The position numbers and the translations under genes were made by a program. From assembly GCF_000300275.1 (NCBI RefSeq), contig NZ_AMRN01000013.1:1-64000 (forward strand): a DNA stretch of 64,000 bases, read 5' to 3'. This document shows, in pieces, positions 7,965-17,603 of this stretch. This DNA comes from Thalassospira profundimaris WP0211. Its GTDB lineage: Bacteria > Pseudomonadota > Alphaproteobacteria > Rhodospirillales > Thalassospiraceae. The notes beneath the pieces were generated by a model. It made no database searches, had not been told where the DNA came from, and was given only the letters and a program-made list of their open reading frames with translations. Within the stretch, counting starts at the first letter, position 1, and each line of letters opens with the position of its first letter.

Positions 7965-8567
7965 ATGGCTGCCAAAACGCGCGCTGAAAAAATGGAAGAA
8001 ACCCGCATCAAATTGATCAAAGCGGGACGCAAGGCCTTTGCCGAAAAGGGTTATGCGGAAGCCTCAATGGACGAGCTCACCGCAAGTGCGGGGCTGACGC
8101 GCGGGGCGCTGTATCACAATTTCGGTGACAAGCGCGGGCTGCTGGCGGCTGTGGTCGATGAAATAGACTCCGCCATGGCACAACAGGCCAAGGATGCGGG
8201 GGATGCCGCAGGTGGCGGCTGGAACGGATTGATGGCCGAGGGCAGGACATATATCGAGCTGGCCCTTGATCCCGAAATACAGCGGATCGTTTTGCGCGAT
8301 GGCCCGGCCTTTCTGGGCGATCCATCACAGTGGCCCAGCCAAAACCGCTGCTTGCAGGCGACAATCGCAACCCTAAGCGAACTGGCCGATCAGGGTGCGA
8401 TCAAACCGGTCGATATCGAAGCCCTGGCAAGGTTGCTAAACGGGGTCGCGTTGAATGCCGCCCTTTGGGTCGCGGCAAGCGATGATCCGAAAGATACCCT
8501 TGGCAAGGCAATTGCCGCCTTTGAATGCCTTGCGGCTGGCGTATTGGTAGCGCCCAGTGCCAAATGA
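7965..8567 (+). CDS. TetR-family transcriptional regulator
   Basis: A 200-residue TetR/AcrR repressor. The N-terminal helix-turn-helix spans roughly 15-62 (FAEKGYAEASMDELTASAGLT and RGALYHNFGDKRGLL), with a variable ligand-binding C-terminal domain. Start ATG follows CTGGAGTGCCCG. Three palindromes in the divergent promoter are its probable binding sites, controlling itself and the RidA-family gene. Ligand unknown. Confidence 0.92.
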   Translation: MAAKTRAEKMEETRIKLIKAGRKAFAEKGYAEASMDELTASAGLTRGALYHNFGDKRGLLAAVVDEIDSAMAQQAKDAGDAAGGGWNGLMAEGRTYIELALDPEIQRIVLRDGPAFLGDPSQWPSQNRCLQATIATLSELADQGAIKPVDIEALARLLNGVALNAALWVAASDDPKDTLGKAIAAFECLAAGVLVAPSAK

Positions 8568-8647
8568 TGGTGGCGTGAATTTGACCACCGCGCGCAATCG
8601 AACGCGCGATCACATTCCGGCCCCTGCCCCGTCAAAGAAGGTCGGGA

Positions 8648-8986
8648 TTATTTGCCATTTTCAAGGTCAAAGCCCGCACGGGTCCAGCTTTGAATGCCGC
8701 CTTTAAGGTTACTGACGGAGCAATCGACATGGGGCAGAACAGCGTTGGCCGCCCCAAAGGAACGCTGACCAACAGCACAGACAAAGACCAGGTCGGTATC
8801 GCTTTCATCGGTCAGGTCGACCAACGCCGGGATATCGAAGTTCGAGGTCGGAATATTGATCGCGGTTTCAATATGGCCGGTTGCAAATTCTTCGGCTTCG
8901 CGGACATCAATAATGGTGACGGCTTCTTCGCCGATCAGTCGATCAAGTTCATGCGGTTCGATAAACTGTACGGTTTCGTCGCTCAT
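8648..8986 (-). CDS. Rhodanese-like domain protein
   Basis: A 112-residue single rhodanese domain. It has the conserved VTIIDVREAEEFATGHIETAINIP and the active-site loop VFVCAVGQRS with the catalytic cysteine. Likely a cytoplasmic sulfur-carrier or sulfurtransferase; donor and acceptor are unknown. Start MSDETVQF is preceded by AAGGA; the longer in-frame reading adds residues without a good site. Convergent with tetR. Confidence 0.88.
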   Translation of the reverse strand: MSDETVQFIEPHELDRLIGEEAVTIIDVREAEEFATGHIETAINIPTSNFDIPALVDLTDESDTDLVFVCAVGQRSFGAANAVLPHVDCSVSNLKGGIQSWTRAGFDLENGK

Positions 8987-9051
8987 TGTGAAGTCCTTTG
9001 GTGGCTTTTGCGGCCCGATCCTGCCCACTTGTGATAGCTGTCGGCTTGCGG

Positions 9052-9069
9052 ATTTTGCAAATGCAAAAT
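9052..9069. promoter_or_regulatory. Perfect 18-bp palindrome upstream of the rhodanese gene
   Basis: ATTTTGCA-AA-TGCAAAAT is a perfect inverted repeat 66 bp upstream of the rhodanese start (minus strand). It is a plausible operator for a dimeric regulator that I cannot identify. The rest of 8987-9396 shows nothing I can support. Confidence 0.45.
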
Positions 9070-9396
9070 ATTTTTGTGCAAGGCTGTGGGAATGAAAGCA
9101 GCATCAAAGCTGGACGAGCGGTCACTTACATGTGAACATGAACACACGATTTTACGATGTTCGACAGAAGTATCGTCTTGCGAAATCAGTTCGTTATTCC
9201 CACGTCTGAATAACAGGGCAAATTGCCTCGGCAGGCTCAAAGGTCACTTTGAAATTCATTCGACAGAAGCCTGCCCCGACACATTGATGGTCGGTTTGTT
9301 GGTCGCCGCAACGGGACCCAAAAAGAGTCTGATCAACACTGCACTACGGCGCTGACGCCGCAACTGCACAATCGAATTTTCACACGTTTGGCATGA

Positions 9397-9450
9397 TCCG
9401 CCAGAGATTAACCGCGAACGCCATTTGTTAATTCATGACCGTCTGGCGGA
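9397..9450. promoter_or_regulatory. Inverted repeat upstream of prkA
   Basis: TCCGCCAGA (9397-9405) and TCTGGCGGA (9442-9450) are perfect 9-bp inverted copies separated by 36 bp, about 150 bp before prkA. They may be paired sites for one regulator or a weak stem in a long leader. I see no convincing sigma-70 or sigma-54 promoter here; the remainder of the gap to 9602 contains only the prkA ribosome-binding site GGAGA. Confidence 0.4.
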
Positions 9451-9602
9451 GTCCCTTCACAGGAGACCTGCCGACGCCACCAGATCAGGATCGGGTTCGC
9501 CCCGTCCCGTGCAAAAGCAAAACGCAAAAATTGCGCAAAAACAGGATTGAGACAGGAAACGTAAGTTTGACAGTGCGATAACGTTTGAAAGGAGACCGCG
9601 CC

Positions 9603-11546
9603 ATGGCTGAGAAGGATATCTTCGAGCTGTATGCGGAAGGCTATGACGGAAAGCAGGAAACTGAACTGACCATCCGCGATTACCTTAATTTGTGTCGCGA
9701 AGACCCAAGTGCCTATGCCTCTGCCGCTGAACGCATGATCAAAGCGATTGGCGAGCCGGAACTGATCGACACCTCGACAGACTCCCGACTTGGCCGCATT
9801 TTCCTGAACCGAACCATCAAACGTTATCCCGCCTTTGAAGATTTCTTTGGCATGGAAGAAACCATCGAGCGCATTGTCGGTTTCTTCAAATATGCCGCCC
9901 AGGGTTTGGAAGAACGCAAACAGGTTCTTTATCTGCTCGGCCCGGTTGGCGGGGGGAAAAGTTCCCTTGCCGAACGGCTGAAAGAGCTGATGGAACGTGA
10001 ACCGATTTATGTTCTTAAGGCCGGCGATGAAATCAGCCCGGTGTTCGAAAGCCCGCTTGGCCTGTTTAACCCGGCCAAGATGGGCGATGCGATCGAAGAC
10101 AAATACGGCATTCCCAAACGTCGCCTGACGGGGCTTATGTCGCCATGGGCGGTCAAGCGTCTTGATGAGTTTGGCGGGGATCTTACCAAATTCTCGGTCG
10201 TTAAACTGATCCCGTCACGCCTGCGCCAGATCGCGATTGCCAAGACCGAACCGGGTGATGAGAACAACCAGGATATCTCGTCACTTGTTGGTAAGGTCGA
10301 TATCCGCAAGCTTGAATATTTCAGCCAGAATGACCCGGATGCCTACAGCTATTCCGGTGGTTTGAACCGCGCCAACCAAGGCATTCTTGAATTCGTCGAG
10401 ATGTTCAAGGCGCCGATCAAGATGCTGCATCCGTTGCTGACCGCCACACAGGAAAGCAACTATATCGGTACGGAAAACCTTGGTGCCATTCCGTTCCAGG
10501 GGTTGATCCTTGCCCACTCGAACGAGGCTGAGTGGCAGACATTCAAGGCCAACAAGAATAACGAGGCCTTCATTGACCGAATTTCTGTGATCAAGGTGCC
10601 CTATTGCCTGCGCGTCACCGAAGAAACCATGATTTACGACAAGCTGTTGCAAGGATCAGAGCTTGAACATGGATCCTGCGCGCCGGGCACCCTTAAAATG
10701 CTGGCACAGTTTTCCGTACTTTCGCGGCTGCAGGAACATGAGAACTCCAACCTCTATTCCAAGATGCGCGTCTATGACGGCGAAACCTTGAAGGATGTCG
10801 ATCCCAAGGCAAAATCCATGCAGGAATACCGCGATACTGCCGGTGTTGATGAAGGCATGGACGGCATTTCAACCCGCTTTGCCTTCAAGGTGCTGTCAGA
10901 AACCTTTAACCACGACACGCATGAAGTCGCGGCGGATCCGGTGCATCTGATGTATGTGTTGGAACAAGCCATCCGGCGCGAACAATATCCGGAAGAACGC
11001 GAAAAGGCCTATATGGACTTCATCAAGTCCGAACTGGCCCCGCGCTACGCCGAGTTTATCGGGGCGGAAATCCAGAAGGCGTATCTGGAAAGCTATTCCG
11101 ATTACGGTCAGAACCTGTTTGATCGTTATGTCGCCTATGCCGATGCCTGGATCGAGGATCAGGACTTCAAGGATCCCGATACCGGTCAGCTTCTGGATCG
11201 CAAGATCATTGATCAGGAACTGTCGAAAATCGAGAAACCGGCGGGTATCGCCAATCCCAAGGATTTCCGTAACGAGGTCGTCAAATTTGCCCTGCGCGCA
11301 CGTGCCAATAACAAGGGCAAGAACCCGTCCTGGACGTCCTATGAGAAACTGCGCGATGTGATCGAGAAACGCATGTTCAGTCAGGTCGAGGACCTGCTGC
11401 CGGTGATTTCGTTCGGCTCGAAGAAAGACAGCGAGACCGAGAAGAAACACAACGAGTTCGTCAAACGCATGATCGATCGCAAATATACCGAACGCCAGAC
11501 GCGTCGTCTGGTCGAATGGTACATGCGCGTCAATAAGGCCGGTTAA
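9603..11546 (+). CDS. prkA: PrkA-type serine protein kinase / AAA+ protein
   Basis: A 647-residue cytoplasmic protein of the PrkA (E. coli YeaG) family. The N-terminal AAA+ domain has Walker A GPVGGGKSS (113-121), and the C-terminal part is the PrkA kinase-like domain. YeaG is linked to nitrogen starvation and stationary-phase survival, and some PrkA proteins act as ATP-dependent proteases rather than kinases. Start ATG is set by GGAGACCGCGCC. It heads the conserved trio prkA-yeaH-spoVR. Confidence 0.95.
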   Translation: MAEKDIFELYAEGYDGKQETELTIRDYLNLCREDPSAYASAAERMIKAIGEPELIDTSTDSRLGRIFLNRTIKRYPAFEDFFGMEETIERIVGFFKYAAQGLEERKQVLYLLGPVGGGKSSLAERLKELMEREPIYVLKAGDEISPVFESPLGLFNPAKMGDAIEDKYGIPKRRLTGLMSPWAVKRLDEFGGDLTKFSVVKLIPSRLRQIAIAKTEPGDENNQDISSLVGKVDIRKLEYFSQNDPDAYSYSGGLNRANQGILEFVEMFKAPIKMLHPLLTATQESNYIGTENLGAIPFQGLILAHSNEAEWQTFKANKNNEAFIDRISVIKVPYCLRVTEETMIYDKLLQGSELEHGSCAPGTLKMLAQFSVLSRLQEHENSNLYSKMRVYDGETLKDVDPKAKSMQEYRDTAGVDEGMDGISTRFAFKVLSETFNHDTHEVAADPVHLMYVLEQAIRREQYPEEREKAYMDFIKSELAPRYAEFIGAEIQKAYLESYSDYGQNLFDRYVAYADAWIEDQDFKDPDTGQLLDRKIIDQELSKIEKPAGIANPKDFRNEVVKFALRARANNKGKNPSWTSYEKLRDVIEKRMFSQVEDLLPVISFGSKKDSETEKKHNEFVKRMIDRKYTERQTRRLVEWYMRVNKAG

Positions 11547-11725
11547 GCTCCCCCCCCCCTGTCTTTCCCGGCCCAACCGGGCGGCTTTGTCCCTTGTCCG
11601 CCCGGTTACCTCTTCGCCGCAGGATGTGGCCACGGCCCGTTTTATCCGGGTCACGTCCTGCGGAACTTCAAGGCGCAAGCGACCTGCACAACGCGCTTTT
11701 GAACCGTGCAAGGATGTGACTGCCC

Positions 11726-13063
11726 ATGCTTTATATCGTTGACCGCCGCAAGAACCCGACCGGCAAAAGCCTTGGCAACCGGCAACGTTTCATGCGTCGC
11801 GCAAAGGCCCAGATCAAAAAGGCGGTTGAAAGCACCATCCGGTCGCGTGGCATTACCGACATCTCCAGCGGCGACCAGATCACCATTCCCGGCAAAACAT
11901 TGAAGGAGCCGGGCTTTCACCACATGGGACGTGGCGGCAACCGCAATTATGTGCTGCCCGGCAACAAGAAATTCGTTCAGGGTGACCGTATTGCCCGTCC
12001 GCAAGGCGGCGATAGTGGGTCTGGCGGATCGCAAGCCAGCCCCGATGGTGAGGGCGAGGATGAATTTCAGTTCACCCTGACCCGCGACGAGTTCCTTGAT
12101 ATCTTCTTTGAAGATCTTGAACTGCCGGACCTTCTGAAAAAAAGCCTGAAGCAAACCACCGCATTTCGAAATGCGCGCGCAGGCTTTTCGGTTGAGGGTA
12201 CCCCATCAAACCTTAGCCTTGTGCGCACCATGCGCAATTCGCTGGCCCGGCGCATCGGGCTGCGTCGCCCGAAAACGGCCGAGGTGCGCGAACTTGAAGA
12301 AAAGATATCAGCCCTTCAGGCCAAGGCGGAAAAACGCCCGAATGGCAAGCTGACCAAAACTGACGAGGATACGCTTCATACCCTGCTGGCTGATCTTGAA
12401 GAAGCCAAACGGCGGATGAAGGCGATCCCGTTCATTGATCCGATTGATACGCGGTTTAACCAGTTTCAACAGATCCCCGATCCCAATACACAGGCAGTGA
12501 TGTTCTGTTTGATGGATGTGTCGGGATCGATGTCCGAACAGATGAAGGAGCTGGCCAAGCGGTTCTTCATGTTGCTTCACCTGTTCCTGCATCGCAAATA
12601 CGAACATGTCGAGGTGGTGTTTATCCGCCATACATCGCGCGCAGCCGAGGTGGACGAGGAAACCTTTTTCTATTCGCGCGAAACCGGCGGCACGATTGTT
12701 TCCACCGCACTCGAGGAAATGAAAAAGGTGCTGGTGGATCGTTATCCCACCGATCAGTGGAACATCTATGCCGCGCAGGCGTCTGATGGCGATAACTATT
12801 CCAATGACGGGGCAAAATGCACCGCCCTTCTGGCCCAGGATCTTTTGCCCAAGTGCCAGTATTACGCCTATATCGAAATCACTGACGAGCGTGAGGCCGA
12901 GATTTTCGCCGCCGCCGAAGGCGAAACCGCCCTTTGGAAATCCTATGCCCCGCTTGCCAGAGACAATCCGCGCTTTGCGCTTAAACGGGTAACCAAGGCA
13001 GCCGACATCTTCCCGGTATTTAGAGAACTGTTTGCCAAAAACCGTGCGGAGGCAGGCCGATGA
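11726..13063 (+). CDS. yeaH: YeaH/YhbH family protein (DUF444)
   Basis: A 445-residue cytoplasmic protein. The N-terminus is basic and Gly/Ser-rich (RHGRGGNR-like stretches and GDSGSGGSQASPDGEGED). The C-terminal half is a von Willebrand A-like domain with MIDAS sequence MDVSGSMSEQ. It acts with PrkA; the molecular role is undefined. It follows prkA by 179 bp, a gap containing a run of ten C bases at 11550-11559 and a GC-rich hairpin, and overlaps spoVR by 4 bp. The start ATG follows AAGGATG. Confidence 0.93.
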   Translation: MLYIVDRRKNPTGKSLGNRQRFMRRAKAQIKKAVESTIRSRGITDISSGDQITIPGKTLKEPGFHHMGRGGNRNYVLPGNKKFVQGDRIARPQGGDSGSGGSQASPDGEGEDEFQFTLTRDEFLDIFFEDLELPDLLKKSLKQTTAFRNARAGFSVEGTPSNLSLVRTMRNSLARRIGLRRPKTAEVRELEEKISALQAKAEKRPNGKLTKTDEDTLHTLLADLEEAKRRMKAIPFIDPIDTRFNQFQQIPDPNTQAVMFCLMDVSGSMSEQMKELAKRFFMLLHLFLHRKYEHVEVVFIRHTSRAAEVDEETFFYSRETGGTIVSTALEEMKKVLVDRYPTDQWNIYAAQASDGDNYSNDGAKCTALLAQDLLPKCQYYAYIEITDEREAEIFAAAEGETALWKSYAPLARDNPRFALKRVTKAADIFPVFRELFAKNRAEAGR

Positions 13064-14631
13064 GCTCCAAGACCAAATCCGCCGACAAACTTCTTTTCAC
13101 CAGTGCCGACTGGGACTTTGAGACATTGAAAGCCACTTATGACGCGATTGAGGATATCGCGCTGAATGAGCTTAAGCTTGATGTCTATCCCAACCAGGTC
13201 GAGGTGATCACGTCCGAGCAGATGTTGGATGCCTATTCATCGATTGGCATGCCGTTGATGTATCACCACTGGTCGTTTGGCAAACGCTTCGTGCGCGATG
13301 ATGTCATGTATCGCAAGGGCTATCAGGGACTGGCCTATGAGATCGTGATCAATTCCAACCCTTGCATTTCCTATGTGATGGAAGAAAACACCATCGTTAT
13401 GCAGGCGCTGGTGATCGCGCATGCGGCGTTTGGCCATAACCATTTCTTCAAGAACAATTATCTGTTCAAGCAATGGACGGATGCCGACGGCATTCTGGAT
13501 TACCTGCAATTTGCCAAAAGCTATATCGCCAAGTGCGAAGACCGATACGGCTTTGACGCGGTTGAACGCATTCTCGATGCGGCGCACGCCCTGATGGATC
13601 AGGGGGTGAACCGTTATTCCCGGCCTGAAAAACCCAATCTTGCGGCCGAGCTAAAGCGTGAACGTGAACGCGCCAAGTATGAAGACGAGACATATAACGA
13701 TCTGTGGCGCACCCTGCCCCAACCTGATCAGGGCGATCAGGACATGGACGAGCTTAAACGCAAGATGCGGGTCGAGGAACGCCGCGCGCAGTTCGGCTTG
13801 CCGGAAGAAAACCTGCTTTATTTCCTCGAAAAGAATGCCCCGACCTTGCAAGCCTGGGAGCGTGAGATTTTGCGCATAGTGCGCAATATCGGGCAGTATT
13901 TCTATCCGCAGAAACAGACCAAGATGATGAATGAAGGCTGCGCGTGTTATGTGCATTACGCCATCATGAACAGTCTTTATGACAAGGGTCTGATTTCCGA
14001 AGGGGCGATGATGGAGTTCATCGACTACCATTCGCGCGTCGTGTTTCAGGCCGAATATGATGATCAACGCTATTCCGGCTTTAACCCCTATGCGCTTGGC
14101 TTTGCGATGATGCAGGACATCCACCGCATCTGTGTTGATCCGACCGAGGAAGACCATAAATGGTTCCCCGATATTGCCGGCAACAATGAGCCGGTCGAGA
14201 CCCTTAAGGAAGCGTGGGCGCATTACCGGGATGAAAGCTTTATCCTGCAATTCCTGTCCCCCAAGGTGATGCGCGACATGCGGATGTTCATGATCGATGA
14301 TCTCAGTTCATCACCGCATCTCGAAGTCGCGGCCATCCATGATGATAATGGGTATCGCAAGGTGCGCCGGTCCTTGGCGCGCATGCATGACATTTCTGTT
14401 CGTGAGCCCGACATGCAGGTGGTCGATGTCGATATCCGTGGCAACCGCCAGCTTTACATTCAGCATACCGAACATGAAGGCATCCGCCTTGAAAAGTCGG
14501 AAGCGGAAATGACGCTTGGCTATATAGGGCAGTTGTGGGGCTATGGCGTTACCTTGCAGGCCGTCGATTATGAAAGCGGCGAAATCCTGCATGAGATGAA
14601 TTACACACCGGATGATCTGGTCGGTAACTAA
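13060..14631 (+). CDS. spoVR: SpoVR family protein
   Basis: A 523-residue protein of the SpoVR/YcgB family. Family hallmarks include MGMPLMYHHWSFGKRF-like sequence near residues 62-78 and the FNPYALGFAMM segment. In Bacillus SpoVR affects the spore cortex; in non-sporulating proteobacteria it is a stress-operon member of unknown activity. It overlaps yeaH (ATGA), giving translational coupling, and a strong terminator follows 31 bp after the stop. Confidence 0.94.
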   Translation: MSSKTKSADKLLFTSADWDFETLKATYDAIEDIALNELKLDVYPNQVEVITSEQMLDAYSSIGMPLMYHHWSFGKRFVRDDVMYRKGYQGLAYEIVINSNPCISYVMEENTIVMQALVIAHAAFGHNHFFKNNYLFKQWTDADGILDYLQFAKSYIAKCEDRYGFDAVERILDAAHALMDQGVNRYSRPEKPNLAAELKRERERAKYEDETYNDLWRTLPQPDQGDQDMDELKRKMRVEERRAQFGLPEENLLYFLEKNAPTLQAWEREILRIVRNIGQYFYPQKQTKMMNEGCACYVHYAIMNSLYDKGLISEGAMMEFIDYHSRVVFQAEYDDQRYSGFNPYALGFAMMQDIHRICVDPTEEDHKWFPDIAGNNEPVETLKEAWAHYRDESFILQFLSPKVMRDMRMFMIDDLSSSPHLEVAAIHDDNGYRKVRRSLARMHDISVREPDMQVVDVDIRGNRQLYIQHTEHEGIRLEKSEAEMTLGYIGQLWGYGVTLQAVDYESGEILHEMNYTPDDLVGN

Positions 14632-14662
14632 CCACGACCTTCGGGCAAAAAACAGACCTTTG

Positions 14663-14694
14663 AAATCCGCGCCCAAATGGGTGCGGATTTTTTG
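14663..14694 (+). terminator. Rho-independent terminator of prkA-yeaH-spoVR
   Basis: AAATCCGC-GCCC pairs with GGGT-GCGGATTT around an AAAT loop (one G-T pair) and is followed by a T-run. Confidence 0.92.
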
Positions 14695-15034
14695 TTTCGG
14701 GTTTGGAAAAAGCCGAACCGATCAGGCGATGGATAATGATTTCATTACGTTGCCTGTTATTCCCACTGCCCGGACTTCCGTCTTCATTGAACCGTCATGC
14801 ATTATCGAGCAACTCCGAATTGATAGATCGGTCAATTGCGGTACAATAGCGTCACGGGAGTTTGAAAGAATAATCGTTCCAAATCAGGCGTCTGTCACGG
14901 TTGGCACATCGCTTTGGCGGCCAAGCTTTTATCTTTCCGATGTAATCAGCCCCACCCTAATGGGGTACAAGAATAATACTGAGCATCTGCCGCGCCGGGG
15001 GACCGCATTCCGGCACGTTGAGGGAGACCACATT
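14695..15034. other. Intergenic region upstream of the multicopper oxidase operon
   Basis: This 340-bp gap must contain the promoter of the six-gene operon. I see no clear palindromic operator. The segment near 14902 (TGGCAC) resembles half of a sigma-54 site but lacks the matching -12 GC. An open frame crosses the gap in phase with the oxidase but has no ribosome-binding site or signal peptide. Confidence 0.5.
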
Positions 15035-16567
15035 ATGATCACGCGTCGCGGACTCTTGAAAGGGTCGGCTGCAGCGACCGTTGCTGCAGGCATTGCGCCA
15101 ATGCCCTGGCTTGTTTCGCCATCGAATGCGATGGAAACAATCGCAAGCCAATCCCCCATCGGCATCACAGACGATTTGCCCAACCCGATGGAAATCCATT
15201 CGGTTGATGGGCGCCTGAAGGCCGATTTCTTTATGGATGCCAGCGACTATTCGCTGCCAAGCGGGCCTGCCAAGCTTCGCATTTTCAACGCATCCATTCC
15301 CGGCCCGACCATTCGCATGAAACCCGGCGATACACTGGAACTGGCGTTTGAAAACCGCATGCCGCCCAACAAGGATGCGGGCGAGGACGTGGTCACCAAT
15401 GTGCCCAACCGGTTTAACACCACCAACGTCCATTATCACGGCTTCCATGTCAGCCCGCGCGGCAACAGCGATAACGTCTATTTGCAGATCGAACCGGGGC
15501 AGAGCTTTAACTATGTCGTGAAGTTGCCGGTTGATCACCCAGCGGGCAATTACTGGTATCACCCGCATCGCCACGGATCGGTTTCGGCACAGGTTGCATC
15601 GGGTGCGGCGGGCATGGCGATCATTGGCGGCACGCTTGACGAAGTCCCAGAAATCGCTGCTGCCCTTGAACGCGTTCTTGTGCTTCAGGCACCGATCCCG
15701 GGCATTGACGGGTTGCTGGAAAGTGAAAAGCCGATCTGGCCGCTGGATGCCGAACGCGACTTCCTTGTGAATGGTCAATACCGCCCGAAAATCTATATCC
15801 GCAAAGGCGAAGTTCAGCATTGGCGATTGCTGAACGCGGGCGACGCGCAATTCATCCCGCTGCGCGCAGATGGCATGGAAATGCATCTGATTGGTCTGGA
15901 TGGCAACCCGTTGCCCAAGGCAGAGGAAACCGAAGAATTCCTGCTGGCACCGGGCAACCGCGCGAACCTTTTGATCAAGGGTGTTAAAACCGGCACCTAT
16001 GCGCTGCGCCGTCCGGCCTTCATGCAGGGCAAGGCAAGCCTGCCCGAAGAACATCTTGCCGATATCATCGTGATTGCGGCCGATGATCCGCGCGTTGGCA
16101 AGGATGTCAAATTCGGCAAATCAATTCCGACGGGTGACCTGCCGAAGAACGAGATTCTGACCGACATCTCCGATGACGAAGTCACCAACAGGCGCAAGTT
16201 CGTTCTGGGTGTGAAGGATGTGTCGGGCTTCTTTGACGACACCGAATTTACCATCAACGGTCAGGGATTTGATCCAAGGCGTGATGACGTGGTCGCCAAA
16301 CTCGGCGCGGTCGAGGAATGGACGCTGATCAACACCACACCCTTCCCCCATCCATTGCATATCCACGTGAACCCGTTTCAGGTCGTCTCGATCAACGGTG
16401 AACCGGATGAACGCAAACCCTGGATGGACACCATTGCCGTTCCGGCGGCGGGAACCGTGACATTCCGGACCCGCTTTGTCGATTTTACCGGCCGCTACGT
16501 TATGCATTGCCACATCCTGCCGCACGAAGACACCGGCATGATGATCAACGTCAATATCGAGGTATGA
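15035..16567 (+). CDS. Multicopper oxidase (Tat-exported, laccase/CueO-like)
   Basis: A 510-residue periplasmic multicopper oxidase. The Tat signal is MITRRGLLKGSAAATVAAG. All four copper-ligand blocks are visible: HYHGFH near residue 134, WYHPHRHGS near 175, HPLHIHVNPF near 436, and HCHILPHEDTGMM at the C-terminus, so both the type 1 and trinuclear centres look intact. Such enzymes couple one-electron oxidation of a metal ion or organic substrate to reduction of oxygen to water. The start is set by GGGAGA and the Tat motif. First gene of a six-gene run in which each stop overlaps the next start. Confidence 0.93.
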   Translation: MITRRGLLKGSAAATVAAGIAPMPWLVSPSNAMETIASQSPIGITDDLPNPMEIHSVDGRLKADFFMDASDYSLPSGPAKLRIFNASIPGPTIRMKPGDTLELAFENRMPPNKDAGEDVVTNVPNRFNTTNVHYHGFHVSPRGNSDNVYLQIEPGQSFNYVVKLPVDHPAGNYWYHPHRHGSVSAQVASGAAGMAIIGGTLDEVPEIAAALERVLVLQAPIPGIDGLLESEKPIWPLDAERDFLVNGQYRPKIYIRKGEVQHWRLLNAGDAQFIPLRADGMEMHLIGLDGNPLPKAEETEEFLLAPGNRANLLIKGVKTGTYALRRPAFMQGKASLPEEHLADIIVIAADDPRVGKDVKFGKSIPTGDLPKNEILTDISDDEVTNRRKFVLGVKDVSGFFDDTEFTINGQGFDPRRDDVVAKLGAVEEWTLINTTPFPHPLHIHVNPFQVVSINGEPDERKPWMDTIAVPAAGTVTFRTRFVDFTGRYVMHCHILPHEDTGMMINVNIEV

Positions 16568-16908
16568 TGATGCGATCCTTTGCACACACCGCCAGCTTCA
16601 CCGCGGCCATCATGATCGCATGGGCCGCCTTTTCCGTGATAGATGCCAAGGCCGATGATGCCAAACCGGATGCGATGCCAACCGCAGCTTCGCAATGCCT
16701 GTCGTGCCACGGCACCAACGGCAATCCGGCTCTTAAGGATGTTCCGATCTTGTTGGGTCAACAGCCGCTTTATCTTGAAAACGCCATTCGCGCCTATCAG
16801 GAAGGTCGCCGCACCGGTGGTCAGGCGCTTGTCATGCATGAAATCGTCAAAGACCTGAGCGATGCGGACATCAAAGCCATCGCCACCTGGTTCGGAGGGA
16901 CACAATAA
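16564..16908 (+). CDS. Monoheme c-type cytochrome (small, periplasmic)
   Basis: A 114-residue protein with an N-terminal signal sequence and one CLSCH heme site near residue 42, followed by the distal region LLGQQPLYLENAIRAYQEGRR. This is a class I cytochrome c of the type that serves flavin dehydrogenases. Its start overlaps the oxidase stop (ATGATGATG at 16564; any of the three ATGs could be used). It may carry electrons from the downstream GMC dehydrogenase to the respiratory chain or to the oxidase. Confidence 0.88.
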   Translation: MMMRSFAHTASFTAAIMIAWAAFSVIDAKADDAKPDAMPTAASQCLSCHGTNGNPALKDVPILLGQQPLYLENAIRAYQEGRRTGGQALVMHEIVKDLSDADIKAIATWFGGTQ

Positions 16909-17603
16909 TGAAACGTCTTATGCTTCCTGCACTTGCCGGTCTGATGATGGCCGCCCCGATGATGCACGCATCGGCAGATGAGTTGATTTATCTGACCGAT
17001 GACAAGGGCACCGAGATTTTCATGGATGCCGAATTTACCGGCCCCTATTTCGAACTGGCGAGCTATCTTGAAAGCGAACACATCCTGACGTTCTGTGGCC
17101 CGGCCAGTATTGCCGCGACCATGAACAGCCTGGGTGTCGAACGCCCGCAGCCCTATCGCCTGTATCCGTGGGGCCTGTTTACCCAGGAAACGGTGTTCAC
17201 CCCGGAAAACCAGAAGGTCAAATCCTATGCCATGGTGGAGCATGACGGCCTGATCCTTAGCCAGATTGCCACCTTCTTTGAAAATCTGGGCGTGAAGGCC
17301 AAATACCACCACGCCAATAACTTTGATGAAGCATGGCTGCGCGACACCATCAAGGCTGCACTTGCCGACCCGAACATGCGACTGGTGGCGAACTATTCGC
17401 GCAAGCCGATTGGTCAGGTCGGTGACGGGCACGTTTCGCCGATCGCCGCCTATGACGAGGATACCGACCGCGTACTCGTTCTTGATGTTGCCAAATACAA
17501 ATACCCGCCGGTCTGGATGACCATCGAAGACCTGCGCACCGCCATGGCAACGATTGATAGCGGATCGAACAAGGCACGCGGCCTTGTCGTGGTAAGCAAA
17601 TGA
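16908..17603 (+). CDS. Exported phytochelatin-synthase-like cysteine protease
   Basis: A 231-residue protein of the phytochelatin synthase family (papain-like clan). The Cys-His-Asp triad is visible as FCGPASIAATMNSL (C63), VGDGHVSPIAAY (H175) and VLVLDVAKYKYPP (D193). The His-Asp spacing of 18 equals that of plant PCS1 (H162, D180). Residues 1-23 are a Sec signal peptide, so it acts in the periplasm. Bacterial relatives mainly remove glycine from glutathione or its conjugates. Its position between a cytochrome and a flavin dehydrogenase, with 1-bp and 4-bp overlaps, is unusual. Confidence 0.88.
   Translation: MKRLMLPALAGLMMAAPMMHASADELIYLTDDKGTEIFMDAEFTGPYFELASYLESEHILTFCGPASIAATMNSLGVERPQPYRLYPWGLFTQETVFTPENQKVKSYAMVEHDGLILSQIATFFENLGVKAKYHHANNFDEAWLRDTIKAALADPNMRLVANYSRKPIGQVGDGHVSPIAAYDEDTDRVLVLDVAKYKYPPVWMTIEDLRTAMATIDSGSNKARGLVVVSK

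Noticed and set aside
11550-11559. Phase-variable C tract
   Set aside because: The ten-C run lies in the gap between prkA and yeaH, outside any frame and away from promoter spacing, so switching is unlikely; it could also be a sequencing artefact.
14902-14920. Possible sigma-54 promoter (TGGCAC…) before the multicopper oxidase
   Set aside because: The -12 element lacks GC at the required spacing, so the match is only half a site.
14612-15034. N-terminal extension of the multicopper oxidase in an open upstream frame
   Set aside because: The extension has no start signal, overlaps the end of spoVR and its terminator, and the Tat signal begins at 15035.
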